Assembly (NCBI GenBank): GCA_021740915.1
Contig: JAIOYW010000001.1
Span: 186,001 to 250,000 of the forward strand
Reading direction: 5' to 3'
Origin: Ignavibacteriales bacterium
Lineage (GTDB): Bacteria > Bacteroidota > Ignavibacteria > Ignavibacteriales > Melioribacteraceae
Length of the DNA stretch: 64,000 bases
The position numbers were made by a program, and so were the translations under genes. The notes below the pieces were generated by a model, which had not been told where the DNA came from, made no database searches, and was given only the letters and a program-made list of their open reading frames with translations. This document shows, one piece after another, positions 26,701 to 33,928 of this stretch (its first letter is position 1; each line of letters begins with the position of its first letter).

Positions 26701-27971
26701 GCCCCACTCCTAATATCCCATCCTGGTTCGGCAATATCGGTCGAAGTGGATTTGAGGATACTTTTAATTTCAGATGGTAAATAGTTATTCTTTGATAAAA
26801 GTAATGCTGCAACACCAGCAGCGTAGGGAGCAGAGAAAGAAGTACCGCTGACACTGGTATATTCATAGCCGGGAGCAAGTGTGGTAATAAATTGTCCGGG
26901 AGCAACGAGATCAATTGTAGACCCTTTATTGGAAAATCCTGCGACGACATCTTGTTCGGTCGATGCTCCCAATGAAATTACTTCAGGATAAGCTGAAGGA
27001 TAATGAGGTAATTTACTGTTAGTGTTTCCGGCACTACCGACAAGAACCACGCCTTTGGAATAAGCATAACGAATCACGTCCCGGAGTACAAAAGAAAAAG
27101 AATTATCACCGAAACTCATATTAATAACTTTTGCTCCGTTATTTACAGCATACAAGATCGCACTTGCTGCATCCTCTTCTTCACCATACCCGCCAGGATC
27201 AAAAGATCTCAGATTCATTATCCTAATATTTTTAACAACACCCGAAATACCCATTCCATTATTTGAGATTGCCCCAATCACACCTGCAACGTTCGTCCCA
27301 TGCCCATTGTCGTCAAAAGGATCGTTATCCCAGGTCAGATAATCTCCCCCGGTGGAATCAAATGGAAATCCTTTTCGATCTGTGAAATCCCACCCGATAA
27401 CGTCATCAATAAATCCGTTATTATCATTATCAAGTCCGTCAATATCTTCAGCATCCAGAAAACCATTGCCATTAAGATCCTCAGCCAGATTAATAAATAA
27501 GTTTTCATTCAAATCAGGATGATAATAGTCAATTCCTGTATCGATCACAGCAACAATTATTGAATCAGAACCGACTGAAACATCCCAGGCGTCTTTGATG
27601 TTAATCTTGGTAAGCCCCCATTGTGTTGATACAAGACTGTCATTGGAAAGAATATCTGTTCTCAATAGTCCGGATTTTTGAATATACTCAAGACCTAATT
27701 CTTTTAGGAACACAGAATCTATTTCTGAATCCAACTCAATAAAGAATATTTTCTGAATTTCCGGATCATCAGTATAATTTAATCCGGCAAATGAAGTCAC
27801 CTTTGATTCATAAGGCTTTTCTGAAAATATTTCTGCAATCTTCGAATTAATCTTTGATATCCCTTCCTCCTTCGATACTTCATAAGAAAATTTAATAAAG
27901 TATTTTTCCTGTGCATAAGAATTCAAAGAAATAATCAGGAGGGAAATAAACCAAAAATTGATATTAGTCAT
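23796..27971 (-). CDS. Type IX-secreted subtilisin-family protease with FG-GAP-like repeats
   Basis: A 1391-residue secreted S8 serine protease. Signal peptide 1-20; prodomain-like region to about 130; catalytic domain about 131-430 with Asp144 (AVIDTGID), His224 (DNGHGTNVAG), oxyanion Asn316 and Ser378 (SGTSFSAP). Between Asp and His is an acidic calcium-binding-like insert of DxNGNGxxD type. The middle holds five or six DxDxDGxxD repeats typical of FG-GAP/VCBS propellers, then fibronectin-like and Ig-like stretches. The last 85 residues match the type A sorting domain of type IX secretion (VYPNPY ... SGIYFYLI ... KIGKFAVIQ). It overlaps purF by eight bases and pgsA by four. Confidence 0.92.
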   Translation of the reverse strand: MTNINFWFISLLIISLNSYAQEKYFIKFSYEVSKEEGISKINSKIAEIFSEKPYESKVTSFAGLNYTDDPEIQKIFFIELDSEIDSVFLKELGLEYIQKSGLLRTDILSNDSLVSTQWGLTKINIKDAWDVSVGSDSIIVAVIDTGIDYYHPDLNENLFINLAEDLNGNGFLDAEDIDGLDNDNNGFIDDVIGWDFTDRKGFPFDSTGGDYLTWDNDPFDDNGHGTNVAGVIGAISNNGMGISGVVKNIRIMNLRSFDPGGYGEEEDAASAILYAVNNGAKVINMSFGDNSFSFVLRDVIRYAYSKGVVLVGSAGNTNSKLPHYPSAYPEVISLGASTEQDVVAGFSNKGSTIDLVAPGQFITTLAPGYEYTSVSGTSFSAPYAAGVAALLLSKNNYLPSEIKSILKSTSTDIAEPGWDIRSGAGRLDAGKALKIGTESIFAFSYPRQDFSTASDTINISATVLSPYFISYSLDWGLGYNPENWQNIFSDGNYQVFNQKLATLNFSGLPDTVATLRLILLQSNGRSMEERINFYIDRTPPVLQPVIFGPALFGEKPTIFASLATDDKCVSKMFYRKQGSTEDYEFITLDGLSTNNRFVKNFHYGFIPKDLIRSDQMYEIYFEVENLSGLVTSFWDEGEPFRIKTDENFNIVFNSVEKFSLPAGRIFPDQFLDSGNNSLLINEDSNSRFCKIYEFDSDSLFVKDSLYERRPKSVTDINNDGKPEILSNFVRDMYLDIRTESGSYQTVFGDSSGSMWPVTSGDFDSDGFLDIVGIKNSEQIFHLELDNSYKIREQSILDNFTSEVLFGNSFGLNNGVIGDADNDGKIEFTLLDNDGDIILYEFNSAGKLVPDASITTYFWGKRNNISLGDFDGNGLTDIAVLLQSFPDVDIAPFYIYYVTTLSANKTNDLDYGFVLDPSVEFDNGFADINSSIRVMDLNNDGKQELILFTFPYVYIRDFNNQKNKSDVVFYAEGINSENIFVGDIDSDSLPEIGFPGRNSVQLIQFGGTKKIPKPLLLDCYAEKVGTNSLQWTVSGDTYFIYRKVEGTDYLLIDSTNSNQFLDSSEVSSGKYYYYKVLAYDAASEEYSLMSEPVKIFNHTPGKIESVLVPGNRNLIVKSSEKVNNTIENLGSFFIKNLGTPNSVTSFSENSYLLSFNDPLVPGDHEIIISGLRDFYRSPIPPDTVTFTIEIVENEDLFYITNLTVRDEYRIKLTFNRIVAPSNIGNPANYQVSPSNPIEGAILDPSDSSAVIITFSNRIRNSGIEYQLHVKGLVSRDGVTLTEGSGSKMIISNFAHDLSDVFVYPNPYRKNKFLNDKLMFANLTQKANIYIFSLNGNKINEIEETDGNGGVEWDLKDKTGKPVSSGIYFYLIKSIDENGNVVEEKIGKFAVIQ

Positions 27972-29439
27972 TAGCTACTTTCACGAAATTTGTGTTAACG
28001 GGGACTGGGTAATTTCCGGTAAAACATGCGGTACAGAATTCTTCTCTTTGATGATCTATCATAGCCTCAAGCAACTCGTCATTAGTTAAATAAGCAAGGC
28101 TATTTACACCAAGATACTGTCTGATTTCTTCAATATTACTGTTGAATTTATTTGCAATTAATTCATCGCTTGATGGAAAATCCATACCATAAAAACATGG
28201 ATGAGTAATCGGAGGTGAAGATATCCTGATATGAATTTCTTTGGGATTTGCTTCTTTGATAAGATTCACCAACTGTCTCGAGGTCGTACCCCGTACTATA
28301 CTGTCATCAATCAACACAACTGTTTTTCCTTCCAGAACACCCTTAACGGTATTGAATTTTATTTTAACTCCAATTTCTCTTTCAGATTGACCGGGAAGAA
28401 TAAATGTCCTCCCAATATAGTGAGATCTGATTAAACCGATTTCCAACTTGGAATTTATTCCGTTTTTTTCCAATTCGCCCTGATAACCGATAGCAGCGGT
28501 ATTTGAACTATCAGGCACACTTATGACAATTACCTTCTCACCATCTTTATCACGAACGGGATGGTTTCTTGCTAAAACTTTTCCGAGCTTTCTCCGGAGT
28601 TTATCGACACTTGTTCCGAAAATTTTACTATCCGGTCTGGAAAAGTATATGTATTCAAATATACAATGCTTGGGTGTTTCTTTTTGGTCAAAAATTTGGT
28701 AGGATTTCACCTTTCCCGTTTCAATGACACTCTTATCAATAACTACCATTTCCCCGGGCTCAATGTCCCTGATATACTCTGCAGAAATAATATCGAGTGC
28801 ACATGTTTCAGAAGTAATAATATAAGAATCGTTCAATTTTCCGAGGCAAAGCGGTCTGAATCCATGTCTGTCTCTGGCACCGATTATCATTCCATCCATC
28901 ATTATCAGAAAACTAAAAGCTCCCTGAACAATATTCAGCGCTTCTTTTACCTGTTCAACCTGGTCATTTAATTTACTTTTAGCAATAAGGTGCAGTAGTA
29001 TTTCGGTATCACTCGATGTCTGAAAAATTGAACCTGCTTCAATAAGTTCAGTTCGGAGTTGACTCGCATTTGTTAAATTACCGTTATGGGCAATTGCAAG
29101 ATTTCCAAGCCTGTAATTAACTGCAAATGGCTGAATATTTTTAATGGAATCAGAAGCTCCGGTTGTAGAATAGCGGTTGTGCCCAATCCCATAATCGCCG
29201 CTCAACTTGTCCCGGAAGATTTTTTTATTGGCAAATACTTCAGAGACGAGTCCAAAACCCTTATGAATATTAAAGATTGGTTTTTTACCAAGGCACGAGG
29301 AGATAATACCTGAGGCTTCCTGACCACGGTGTTGAAGGGCGTGCAAACCATAATATATATTTAAAGAGGCATCGTCTGAGCCGTAAAAACCAAAAATTCC
29401 GCAATTACATGTCGGTTTATCTAAGACAATCCTAATCAT
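27964..29439 (-). CDS. purF: Amidophosphoribosyltransferase, Fe-S type
   Basis: First committed step of purine synthesis: glutamine plus PRPP to phosphoribosylamine (491 residues). The class II glutaminase nucleophile is Cys13 (CNCGIFGFYG), so a 12-residue propeptide must be removed. The PRPP motif is VVLIDDSIVRGTTS. Four cysteines in KHCIFEY, HPCFYG and EFCTACFTG match the four [4Fe-4S] ligands of the Bacillus-type enzyme, which is oxygen-sensitive. The start codon is only 43 bases from the tRNA-Pro 3' end, with a terminator between; ribosome-binding site AGGGAA. Confidence 0.95.
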   Translation of the reverse strand: MIRIVLDKPTCNCGIFGFYGSDDASLNIYYGLHALQHRGQEASGIISSCLGKKPIFNIHKGFGLVSEVFANKKIFRDKLSGDYGIGHNRYSTTGASDSIKNIQPFAVNYRLGNLAIAHNGNLTNASQLRTELIEAGSIFQTSSDTEILLHLIAKSKLNDQVEQVKEALNIVQGAFSFLIMMDGMIIGARDRHGFRPLCLGKLNDSYIITSETCALDIISAEYIRDIEPGEMVVIDKSVIETGKVKSYQIFDQKETPKHCIFEYIYFSRPDSKIFGTSVDKLRRKLGKVLARNHPVRDKDGEKVIVISVPDSSNTAAIGYQGELEKNGINSKLEIGLIRSHYIGRTFILPGQSEREIGVKIKFNTVKGVLEGKTVVLIDDSIVRGTTSRQLVNLIKEANPKEIHIRISSPPITHPCFYGMDFPSSDELIANKFNSNIEEIRQYLGVNSLAYLTNDELLEAMIDHQREEFCTACFTGNYPVPVNTNFVKVAND

Positions 29440-29450
29440 AAGTTTTCCCT

Positions 29451-29480
29451 AAAAAAAAAGGAACATAAATATGTCCCTTT
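29451..29480 (-). terminator. Rho-independent terminator after tRNA-Pro
   Basis: On the minus strand GGGACAT, a four-base loop ATTT, and ATGTTCC form a 7-pair stem (one G-U pair in RNA) followed by nine T. It begins a few bases after the tRNA 3' end and ends about 12 bases before the purF start codon, so it terminates the merR-tRNA transcript and also sits in the purF leader. Confidence 0.7.
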
Positions 29481-29482
29481 TG

Positions 29483-29556
29483 TCGGAACGGCGGGATTTG
29501 AACCCGCGACCACCTGAACCCCATTCAGGTACGCTACCGGGCTGCGCCACGTTCCG
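29483..29556 (-). tRNA. tRNA-Pro (anticodon GGG)
   Basis: A complete 74-base cloverleaf. Acceptor arms CGGAACG/CGTTCCG, T arm GCGGG-TTCAAAT-CCCGC, anticodon stem CCTGA/TCAGG, loop ATGGGGT giving anticodon GGG, discriminator A. CCA is not encoded. It lies six bases after the merR-family gene stop and is followed by a terminator. GGG reads CCC and CCU codons; another tRNA-Pro elsewhere must read CCA/CCG. Confidence 0.95.
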
Positions 29557-29562
29557 AATTTG

Positions 29563-29964
29563 CTATAATTTGCCTTTCAAATCTAATAAAAATTTCTTTA
29601 TTTCCTCAAGGTCTTTAAGAATGGACACTTCAGGCGGAATATTTTCTACCGGTGCCGGAGGAATTACTTCCACAATATTCTCAGCCTGAAATAAATCTCC
29701 AATCTGCTCGATTTCTTCCAGATTTTCAAGTAAGATTTTTTTTGCACCCTCTATCGTGTATTTTTCATCTCTGAGGAGTTTTTTTATTTTAATGATCAGT
29801 TTAATTTCTTTATTCGTATAGATCCTGTTTCCCGCGCGGTTCTTACTTGGTTTCAACTGATCAAATTCATTCTCCCAGTATCTGAGGATATACTGCTCCA
29901 ACCCGGTGATTTTACTTACTTCACTAATTGAGTAGTAAAGTTTTTTCAATCCAAAATCTTTCAT
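29563..29964 (-). CDS. MerR-family transcriptional regulator
   Basis: A 133-residue regulator with a MerR winged-helix DNA-binding domain (about 8-80: LYYSISEVSKITGLEQYILRYWE, then GNRIYTNKEI). The rest is a coiled-coil-like helix and an acidic, proline-containing tail. It lacks a cysteine-based effector site, so it is not a metal or redox sensor, and it resembles the short HspR/MlrA-like 'chaperone-type' MerR proteins common in Bacteroidota. A 14-base palindrome lies in its likely promoter. It is transcribed into tRNA-Pro. Confidence 0.85.
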   Translation of the reverse strand: MKDFGLKKLYYSISEVSKITGLEQYILRYWENEFDQLKPSKNRAGNRIYTNKEIKLIIKIKKLLRDEKYTIEGAKKILLENLEEIEQIGDLFQAENIVEVIPPAPVENIPPEVSILKDLEEIKKFLLDLKGKL

Positions 29965-29990
29965 ATAATTTCTTTTTTCTTGAAAAATAA

Positions 29991-30019
29991 CTAAATATAG
30001 TTATAGTTGCAACTATCAA
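29991..30019 (-). promoter_or_regulatory. Putative merR promoter with palindromic operator
   Basis: On the minus strand a TTG (30019-30017) and TATATTTAG (29999-29991) are 17 bases apart, and the spacer holds the perfect 14-base palindrome ATAGTTGCAACTAT at 30003-30016. MerR-family operators typically lie between the two promoter elements, so autoregulation is a reasonable guess. No binding data. Confidence 0.4.
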
Positions 30020-30076
30020 TCGTTATATTATAATTTTCTATAGATAATATTCATAAAATATTATCAAACAGCAAGT

Positions 30077-30526
30077 TCAAGTTATTGCACTCATCGTTTT
30101 TCTTATTACCAGGGTTTTTATGGAGTATATAGCCGCCAGATAAGATGTTTCCCGCAAACCTGTTATTACTCCATCACATACACTGCCTGTAATGGATTTT
30201 TCTCTAAAGGATTCTCTGGAATATATATTCGAGAGGTGTACCTCAATTTTAGGAATTTTTATTATTTCAAGAGCATCTCTTATAGCAACTGATGTATGAG
30301 AATACCCCGCTGGATTTATTACTATTGCATCATACTGTTGTGGACTTGTCTGAATTCTGTCTATTATTTCGCCTTCAATATTGGATTGAAAAAATCCAAA
30401 ATGGATTTCCACAAATGTTGTTTCAATAATGTGATTGATTTTTTCCAAAGTCAAATCACCATACTGATTCTTGTCCCGCTTTCCAAGGAGATTTAGATTA
30501 GGCCCGTTAATAATAAGGATATTCAT
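30077..30526 (-). CDS. aroQ: 3-dehydroquinate dehydratase, type II
   Basis: Third step of the shikimate pathway (149 residues, dodecameric family). Opening INGPNLNLLGKRD, catalytic Tyr in NQYGDLTL, catalytic-loop Arg and FRE in SRESFREKS, His in EVHLSNIY and INPAGYSHTSVA are all in place. Start at ATG 30526 overlaps the upstream small gene by four bases. Confidence 0.95.
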   Translation of the reverse strand: MNILIINGPNLNLLGKRDKNQYGDLTLEKINHIIETTFVEIHFGFFQSNIEGEIIDRIQTSPQQYDAIVINPAGYSHTSVAIRDALEIIKIPKIEVHLSNIYSRESFREKSITGSVCDGVITGLRETSYLAAIYSIKTLVIRKTMSAIT

Positions 30527-30795
30527 AAACTCTCCGACAGTTCTTCAATGATTTCCCGCATTCTTGGAGTCAGATATATATCATCAATACCCAGTTCGTA
30601 TAAAGCAGCAGCGAGTGTTACAACTTTGCGGTGAACATTCGATAATTTATTAAGTACAATAACCTTATTTTCTTTTATGATACAATAGCCACCCTTAAAA
30701 TCGCCTCTTTCAAATCTTACCTTTGCACCCATCTGTGCTGCAAGCGCTTTCAAATCTTCAAGAACCTGCTCAAATTCTTTTTGTTTTATCTTCAT
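30523..30795 (-). CDS. Conserved small protein upstream of aroQ, function unknown
   Basis: A 90-residue protein from ATG 30795 (MKIKQKEFEQ...). An earlier in-frame start at 30849 would add a tail reaching toward the divergent ppx gene. The core RFERGDFKGGYCIIKENKVIVLNK followed by VATLAAAL-like and IYLTPRMREIIEE helices looks like a compact globular alpha/beta domain. I believe it is conserved in Chlorobi-like genomes but cannot name a family. It overlaps aroQ by four bases, so it is co-translated with it. Confidence 0.65.
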   Translation of the reverse strand: MKIKQKEFEQVLEDLKALAAQMGAKVRFERGDFKGGYCIIKENKVIVLNKLSNVHRKVVTLAAALYELGIDDIYLTPRMREIIEELSESL

Positions 30796-30864
30796 CTTTA
30801 TTCTAAGTATTTTAGCAAAAAGTATTTCGAAATTTAAACTTATAACCAATCAATTAAAAATATT

Positions 30865-31788
30865 ATGAAATATGCTTCTATTGACATAGGAACAAATACT
30901 GTCCTCCTTTTGATCGCAGATATTGATCCGGAATCTGGTGAACTGTTATCTGAGCAGAATTATTACAGGATGCCGCGTCTTGGATACCAATTGACTAAGA
31001 CCGGTTTCATTTCAGAAGAGAAAATTGAATCACTAATCAAAATCCTTCTTGAATACAACAATATTGCTAAGATGGAAGGTGTACAGCTAATTCTGACTTC
31101 AGCTACCTATGCATTCCGGATGGCTTCAAATAGAGCGGAAATCGTAAAAAAAGTTTTTGAAAGAACTGGAATAATTATTGAGATTATTTCCGGTGATAAA
31201 GAGGCTGAACTTTCATTCCTCGGTGCAATTGGAACAAATTCGACTTCCATGAATGCTGTAATTGATATTGGTGGTGGAAGCACTGAGATCATTATTGGCA
31301 CAAATACTTTGAAAAATTTTTCCCAAAGTTTCAATTTTGGAGTTGTCAATTTTTCCGATAGGTTCTCCGACAACAATTTAATCTCAGGAATAAATATTTT
31401 TGAGCTGGAAAGGACTGTTCGAAAAGAATTGTCAGAAATTCCAGGCGGTTATAATAATCTTCGGTTAATTTCGTTGGCCGGCACACCTACAACGCTTTCA
31501 GCAATTGCTCAAAACATGAAGAAATATTTTGAAAATAAAATTGAGGGATCGGTTCTGACCCTGCAGAATATTAAAGAGATTATTGGTGTATTGAAACTAA
31601 TGAAACCTTCGGAAATCGGCCTTACATTTGGCGAAGTTGTTCAAGGGCGAGAAGATGTTATCATGACGGGATCAATTATACTGATGGCAATATTGGAGAA
31701 ATTGAATGCGGATATGACATATATAAGTTCGAAGGGACTACGATACGGTATGATATATGATCATATCAAAAGGGATATAAACCAATAA
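30865..31788 (+). CDS. Ppx/GppA phosphatase family protein
   Basis: A short (307 residue) exopolyphosphatase/guanosine pentaphosphatase-like protein of the ASKHA ATPase fold. The phosphate-binding motifs are SIDIGTNTVLLLIAD at the N-terminus and VIDIGGGSTEII in the middle, then SLAGTPTTLSA and GREDVI. It lacks the C-terminal HD-like domain of long Ppx, as many Bacteroidota members do. It acts on polyphosphate or (p)ppGpp; which cannot be told. Its 3' end overlaps the convergent YIP1-like gene by 23 bases. Confidence 0.85.
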   Translation: MKYASIDIGTNTVLLLIADIDPESGELLSEQNYYRMPRLGYQLTKTGFISEEKIESLIKILLEYNNIAKMEGVQLILTSATYAFRMASNRAEIVKKVFERTGIIIEIISGDKEAELSFLGAIGTNSTSMNAVIDIGGGSTEIIIGTNTLKNFSQSFNFGVVNFSDRFSDNNLISGINIFELERTVRKELSEIPGGYNNLRLISLAGTPTTLSAIAQNMKKYFENKIEGSVLTLQNIKEIIGVLKLMKPSEIGLTFGEVVQGREDVIMTGSIILMAILEKLNADMTYISSKGLRYGMIYDHIKRDINQ

Positions 31789-32479
31789 AAAAGAGAGGTG
31801 CCCAGAGTAGAATATGAAATAATAAGGATGAAATTAGGGGAATCATTTTTGTCGAGGTAAATTTGGATAATCCAATGTATGTAAGAATGAATGAAAAAAA
31901 CAAACCAAAAAATTCAATAATGAGCAGAAGATATGTGAAATGAGGTTGAATAACTACCGGGTCAGGATTTAGTAAGAACCAAAAAGATCCAAATACTGCA
32001 TATTGTATCGGAGCAAAGACAACCAGTAAAATTGCGTATGGGAGCATGGAGTAAATTAAAATCGCATAAATACTTTTAAATTTTAATTTGGTGCCGTACT
32101 GCATAAGAGAAGTATGGATAATGAAAGAAAATACTAAAAGGTAGACAACCAGCCATACAGTGGCAACAAGAAAATTCGAGAAAAAATATTGCTCAGGCTG
32201 TGAAGTACTGTGCAAATGATGTTCCAATTTCAGACTGTTTAGGAAAAACTTAAACATTACAAGAAAAGTCAGTAATATTATAAAATTTTTCTTCTCAGAT
32301 TGGATGATCCTCTGGAAAGCTTTTCCTGGTGATTCAATAAGATGCCAGACGATCGACCAGAGATCAATATTTGGTATTTTTTCCCTTATATAATGTCCAC
32401 AGGAGACGCATCTTAGATCCTCAATGTGATTAATTGCATTACAGTTAGAACATAGGATTTTCCGGTTATCAACTTTCAT
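31766..32479 (-). CDS. YIP1-family membrane protein with N-terminal zinc ribbon
   Basis: A 237-residue integral membrane protein. The N-terminus has two CxxC pairs (ILCSNCNAI ... LRCVSCGHY), a zinc-ribbon typical of cytoplasmic adaptor tails, followed by five or so hydrophobic helices of the YIP1 type (PYAILLVVFAPIQY). Function unknown. It directly abuts the DUF5683 gene, and its 3' end overlaps the convergent ppx-family gene. Confidence 0.7.
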   Translation of the reverse strand: MKVDNRKILCSNCNAINHIEDLRCVSCGHYIREKIPNIDLWSIVWHLIESPGKAFQRIIQSEKKNFIILLTFLVMFKFFLNSLKLEHHLHSTSQPEQYFFSNFLVATVWLVVYLLVFSFIIHTSLMQYGTKLKFKSIYAILIYSMLPYAILLVVFAPIQYAVFGSFWFLLNPDPVVIQPHFTYLLLIIEFFGLFFSFILTYIGLSKFTSTKMIPLISSLLFHILLWAPLFFIGLYPF

Positions 32480-33033
32480 TATAATGGAATCCTGAAGTTA
32501 AGATTGTAAACTAATTCGGAATTTGAATCTTCACTAATATCGAAATCGAACATGTGAGCATCAACGTAACTGTCAACAATTGTAAGGAAATACGTGAGAC
32601 CAAGATATATCGCAAAAGTATTTCTTTGATCTTTATAAAACTCTCTTATTCGTAAATATCGGTCATTTCCCTGCGGAGAGATACTAAGACTCGCATTATA
32701 AAGATCCCTGTATTCAATGTACAAATTATTCTGATCAATCCAATTATATAAAAACCAGCCAAAAAATCCCCAGACCACCGGAATTTTCCAATACGATTCA
32801 TTATAATACTGACCCCAACCAGGGAAAACAGCACTCCGGACCATCGCTCCAGTTGATGATTTTTTCATCACAAAAACATCTTGATCCGTTTTTACCTGAG
32901 TATTGGATGAATCAGTAATTTGCTGCGCAGAGATTGTAGTAATGGAGACCAACAGAATACAAAGCACTAAATACTTTTTACTGAGCAGTTTTGCCGACCA
33001 TGGAAAATAGGTCAAAGAGTCGCTCCAATTCAT
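32479..33033 (-). CDS. DUF5683 domain-containing envelope protein
   Basis: The recognisable part is SAVFPGWGQYYNESYWKIPVVWG followed by hydrophobic segments and ANNNNN-like loops, matching DUF5683, common in Bacteroidota. A signal-peptide-like segment (KKYLVLCILLVSITTISAQQ) precedes it. The start is uncertain: ATG 33033 gives a long n-region that overlaps the parB end by 56 bases, whereas a CTG at 32988 or GTG near 32967 would give a normal signal peptide. The open frame further upstream is the parB shadow. Function unknown; perhaps an accessory of envelope assembly. Confidence 0.65.
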   Translation of the reverse strand: MNWSDSLTYFPWSAKLLSKKYLVLCILLVSITTISAQQITDSSNTQVKTDQDVFVMKKSSTGAMVRSAVFPGWGQYYNESYWKIPVVWGFFGWFLYNWIDQNNLYIEYRDLYNASLSISPQGNDRYLRIREFYKDQRNTFAIYLGLTYFLTIVDSYVDAHMFDFDISEDSNSELVYNLNFRIPL

Positions 33034-33928
33034 CATTTGAGTAATATTCAAAAACAACCTCTCCGGAACCATCCTTCCGCTGATTAAAAACCACTTTTGT
33101 TCCAAAAATAACCCTGAGTTTATCTTCCAGATCCGATTGAGATAAATTCTGAATATTTTTAGACGGCTGATTGTCCGGTTGGTTTTTTTTATTCTTTTGT
33201 TCAACGAAGTTTTTTACTAATCTTTCCGTCTTCCGGACAGATAACTGATCTTTGATTATTTTACCAAGGATATCTAACTGAGATTTTTTATCAGGTAAAC
33301 TAAGCAGCGCCCGGGCATGTCCCTGAGATATTTCCTCAGATATAAGCCGTTTTTTCACTTCTTCTTCAAGTTTAAGAAGCCTTATAGTATTTGTAATTGT
33401 CGAACGATCTTTCCCGACTTTGTTTGCTACTTCCTCCTGACTAAGGTTACACTCTTCAATTAGACGTTGGTATGCAATTCCGATTTCAATTGGATTAAGT
33501 TTTTCCCTCTGAATGTTTTCAATCAATGCCAAAGCGAGCATAGCCTCTTTGGTATCAACTTTTATGATATAAGCTGGAATCTCGGTATAACCCAGCTCAA
33601 GACAGGCTCTAAGTCTTCTTTCCCCTGAAATCAACTCATACATCGAATTATCAGAGGTTCTTCTGATGGTGATTGGCTGAATCAGACCATTAGCTGCAAT
33701 CGATTCTTTGAGTTCTTCTAAAGCTTTTGGTGAAAATTCGGTACGGGGCTGATAAGGATTCGGTAAAATCTTTGAAGTTGGTATTTTTGCAAGAAAATTC
33801 TCACTAACACCATCATCTTGTTTCATCTGACTGGCGGGAACGGTAATTGGCTGAGAAATATCATCCCGTGTCTGCGGATTTATAAGGGCGTCTAATCCCC
33901 TGCCTAATGCTGGTTTAATTTTGCTCAT
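32978..33928 (-). CDS. parB: ParB/Spo0J chromosome-partitioning protein
   Basis: CTP-dependent DNA clamp that loads on parS and spreads (316 residues). The N-terminal part has the CTPase domain, with the GERRLRA motif (SGERRLRACLELG) and ENIQREKLNPIE; the helix-turn-helix around SQEEVANKVGKDRSTITN binds parS; the C-terminus is the dimer domain. It overlaps parA by 14 bases. I did not see a parS-like TGTTTCACGTGAAACA sequence in the window by eye. Confidence 0.95.
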   Translation of the reverse strand: MSKIKPALGRGLDALINPQTRDDISQPITVPASQMKQDDGVSENFLAKIPTSKILPNPYQPRTEFSPKALEELKESIAANGLIQPITIRRTSDNSMYELISGERRLRACLELGYTEIPAYIIKVDTKEAMLALALIENIQREKLNPIEIGIAYQRLIEECNLSQEEVANKVGKDRSTITNTIRLLKLEEEVKKRLISEEISQGHARALLSLPDKKSQLDILGKIIKDQLSVRKTERLVKNFVEQKNKKNQPDNQPSKNIQNLSQSDLEDKLRVIFGTKVVFNQRKDGSGEVVFEYYSNDELERLFDLFSMVGKTAQ

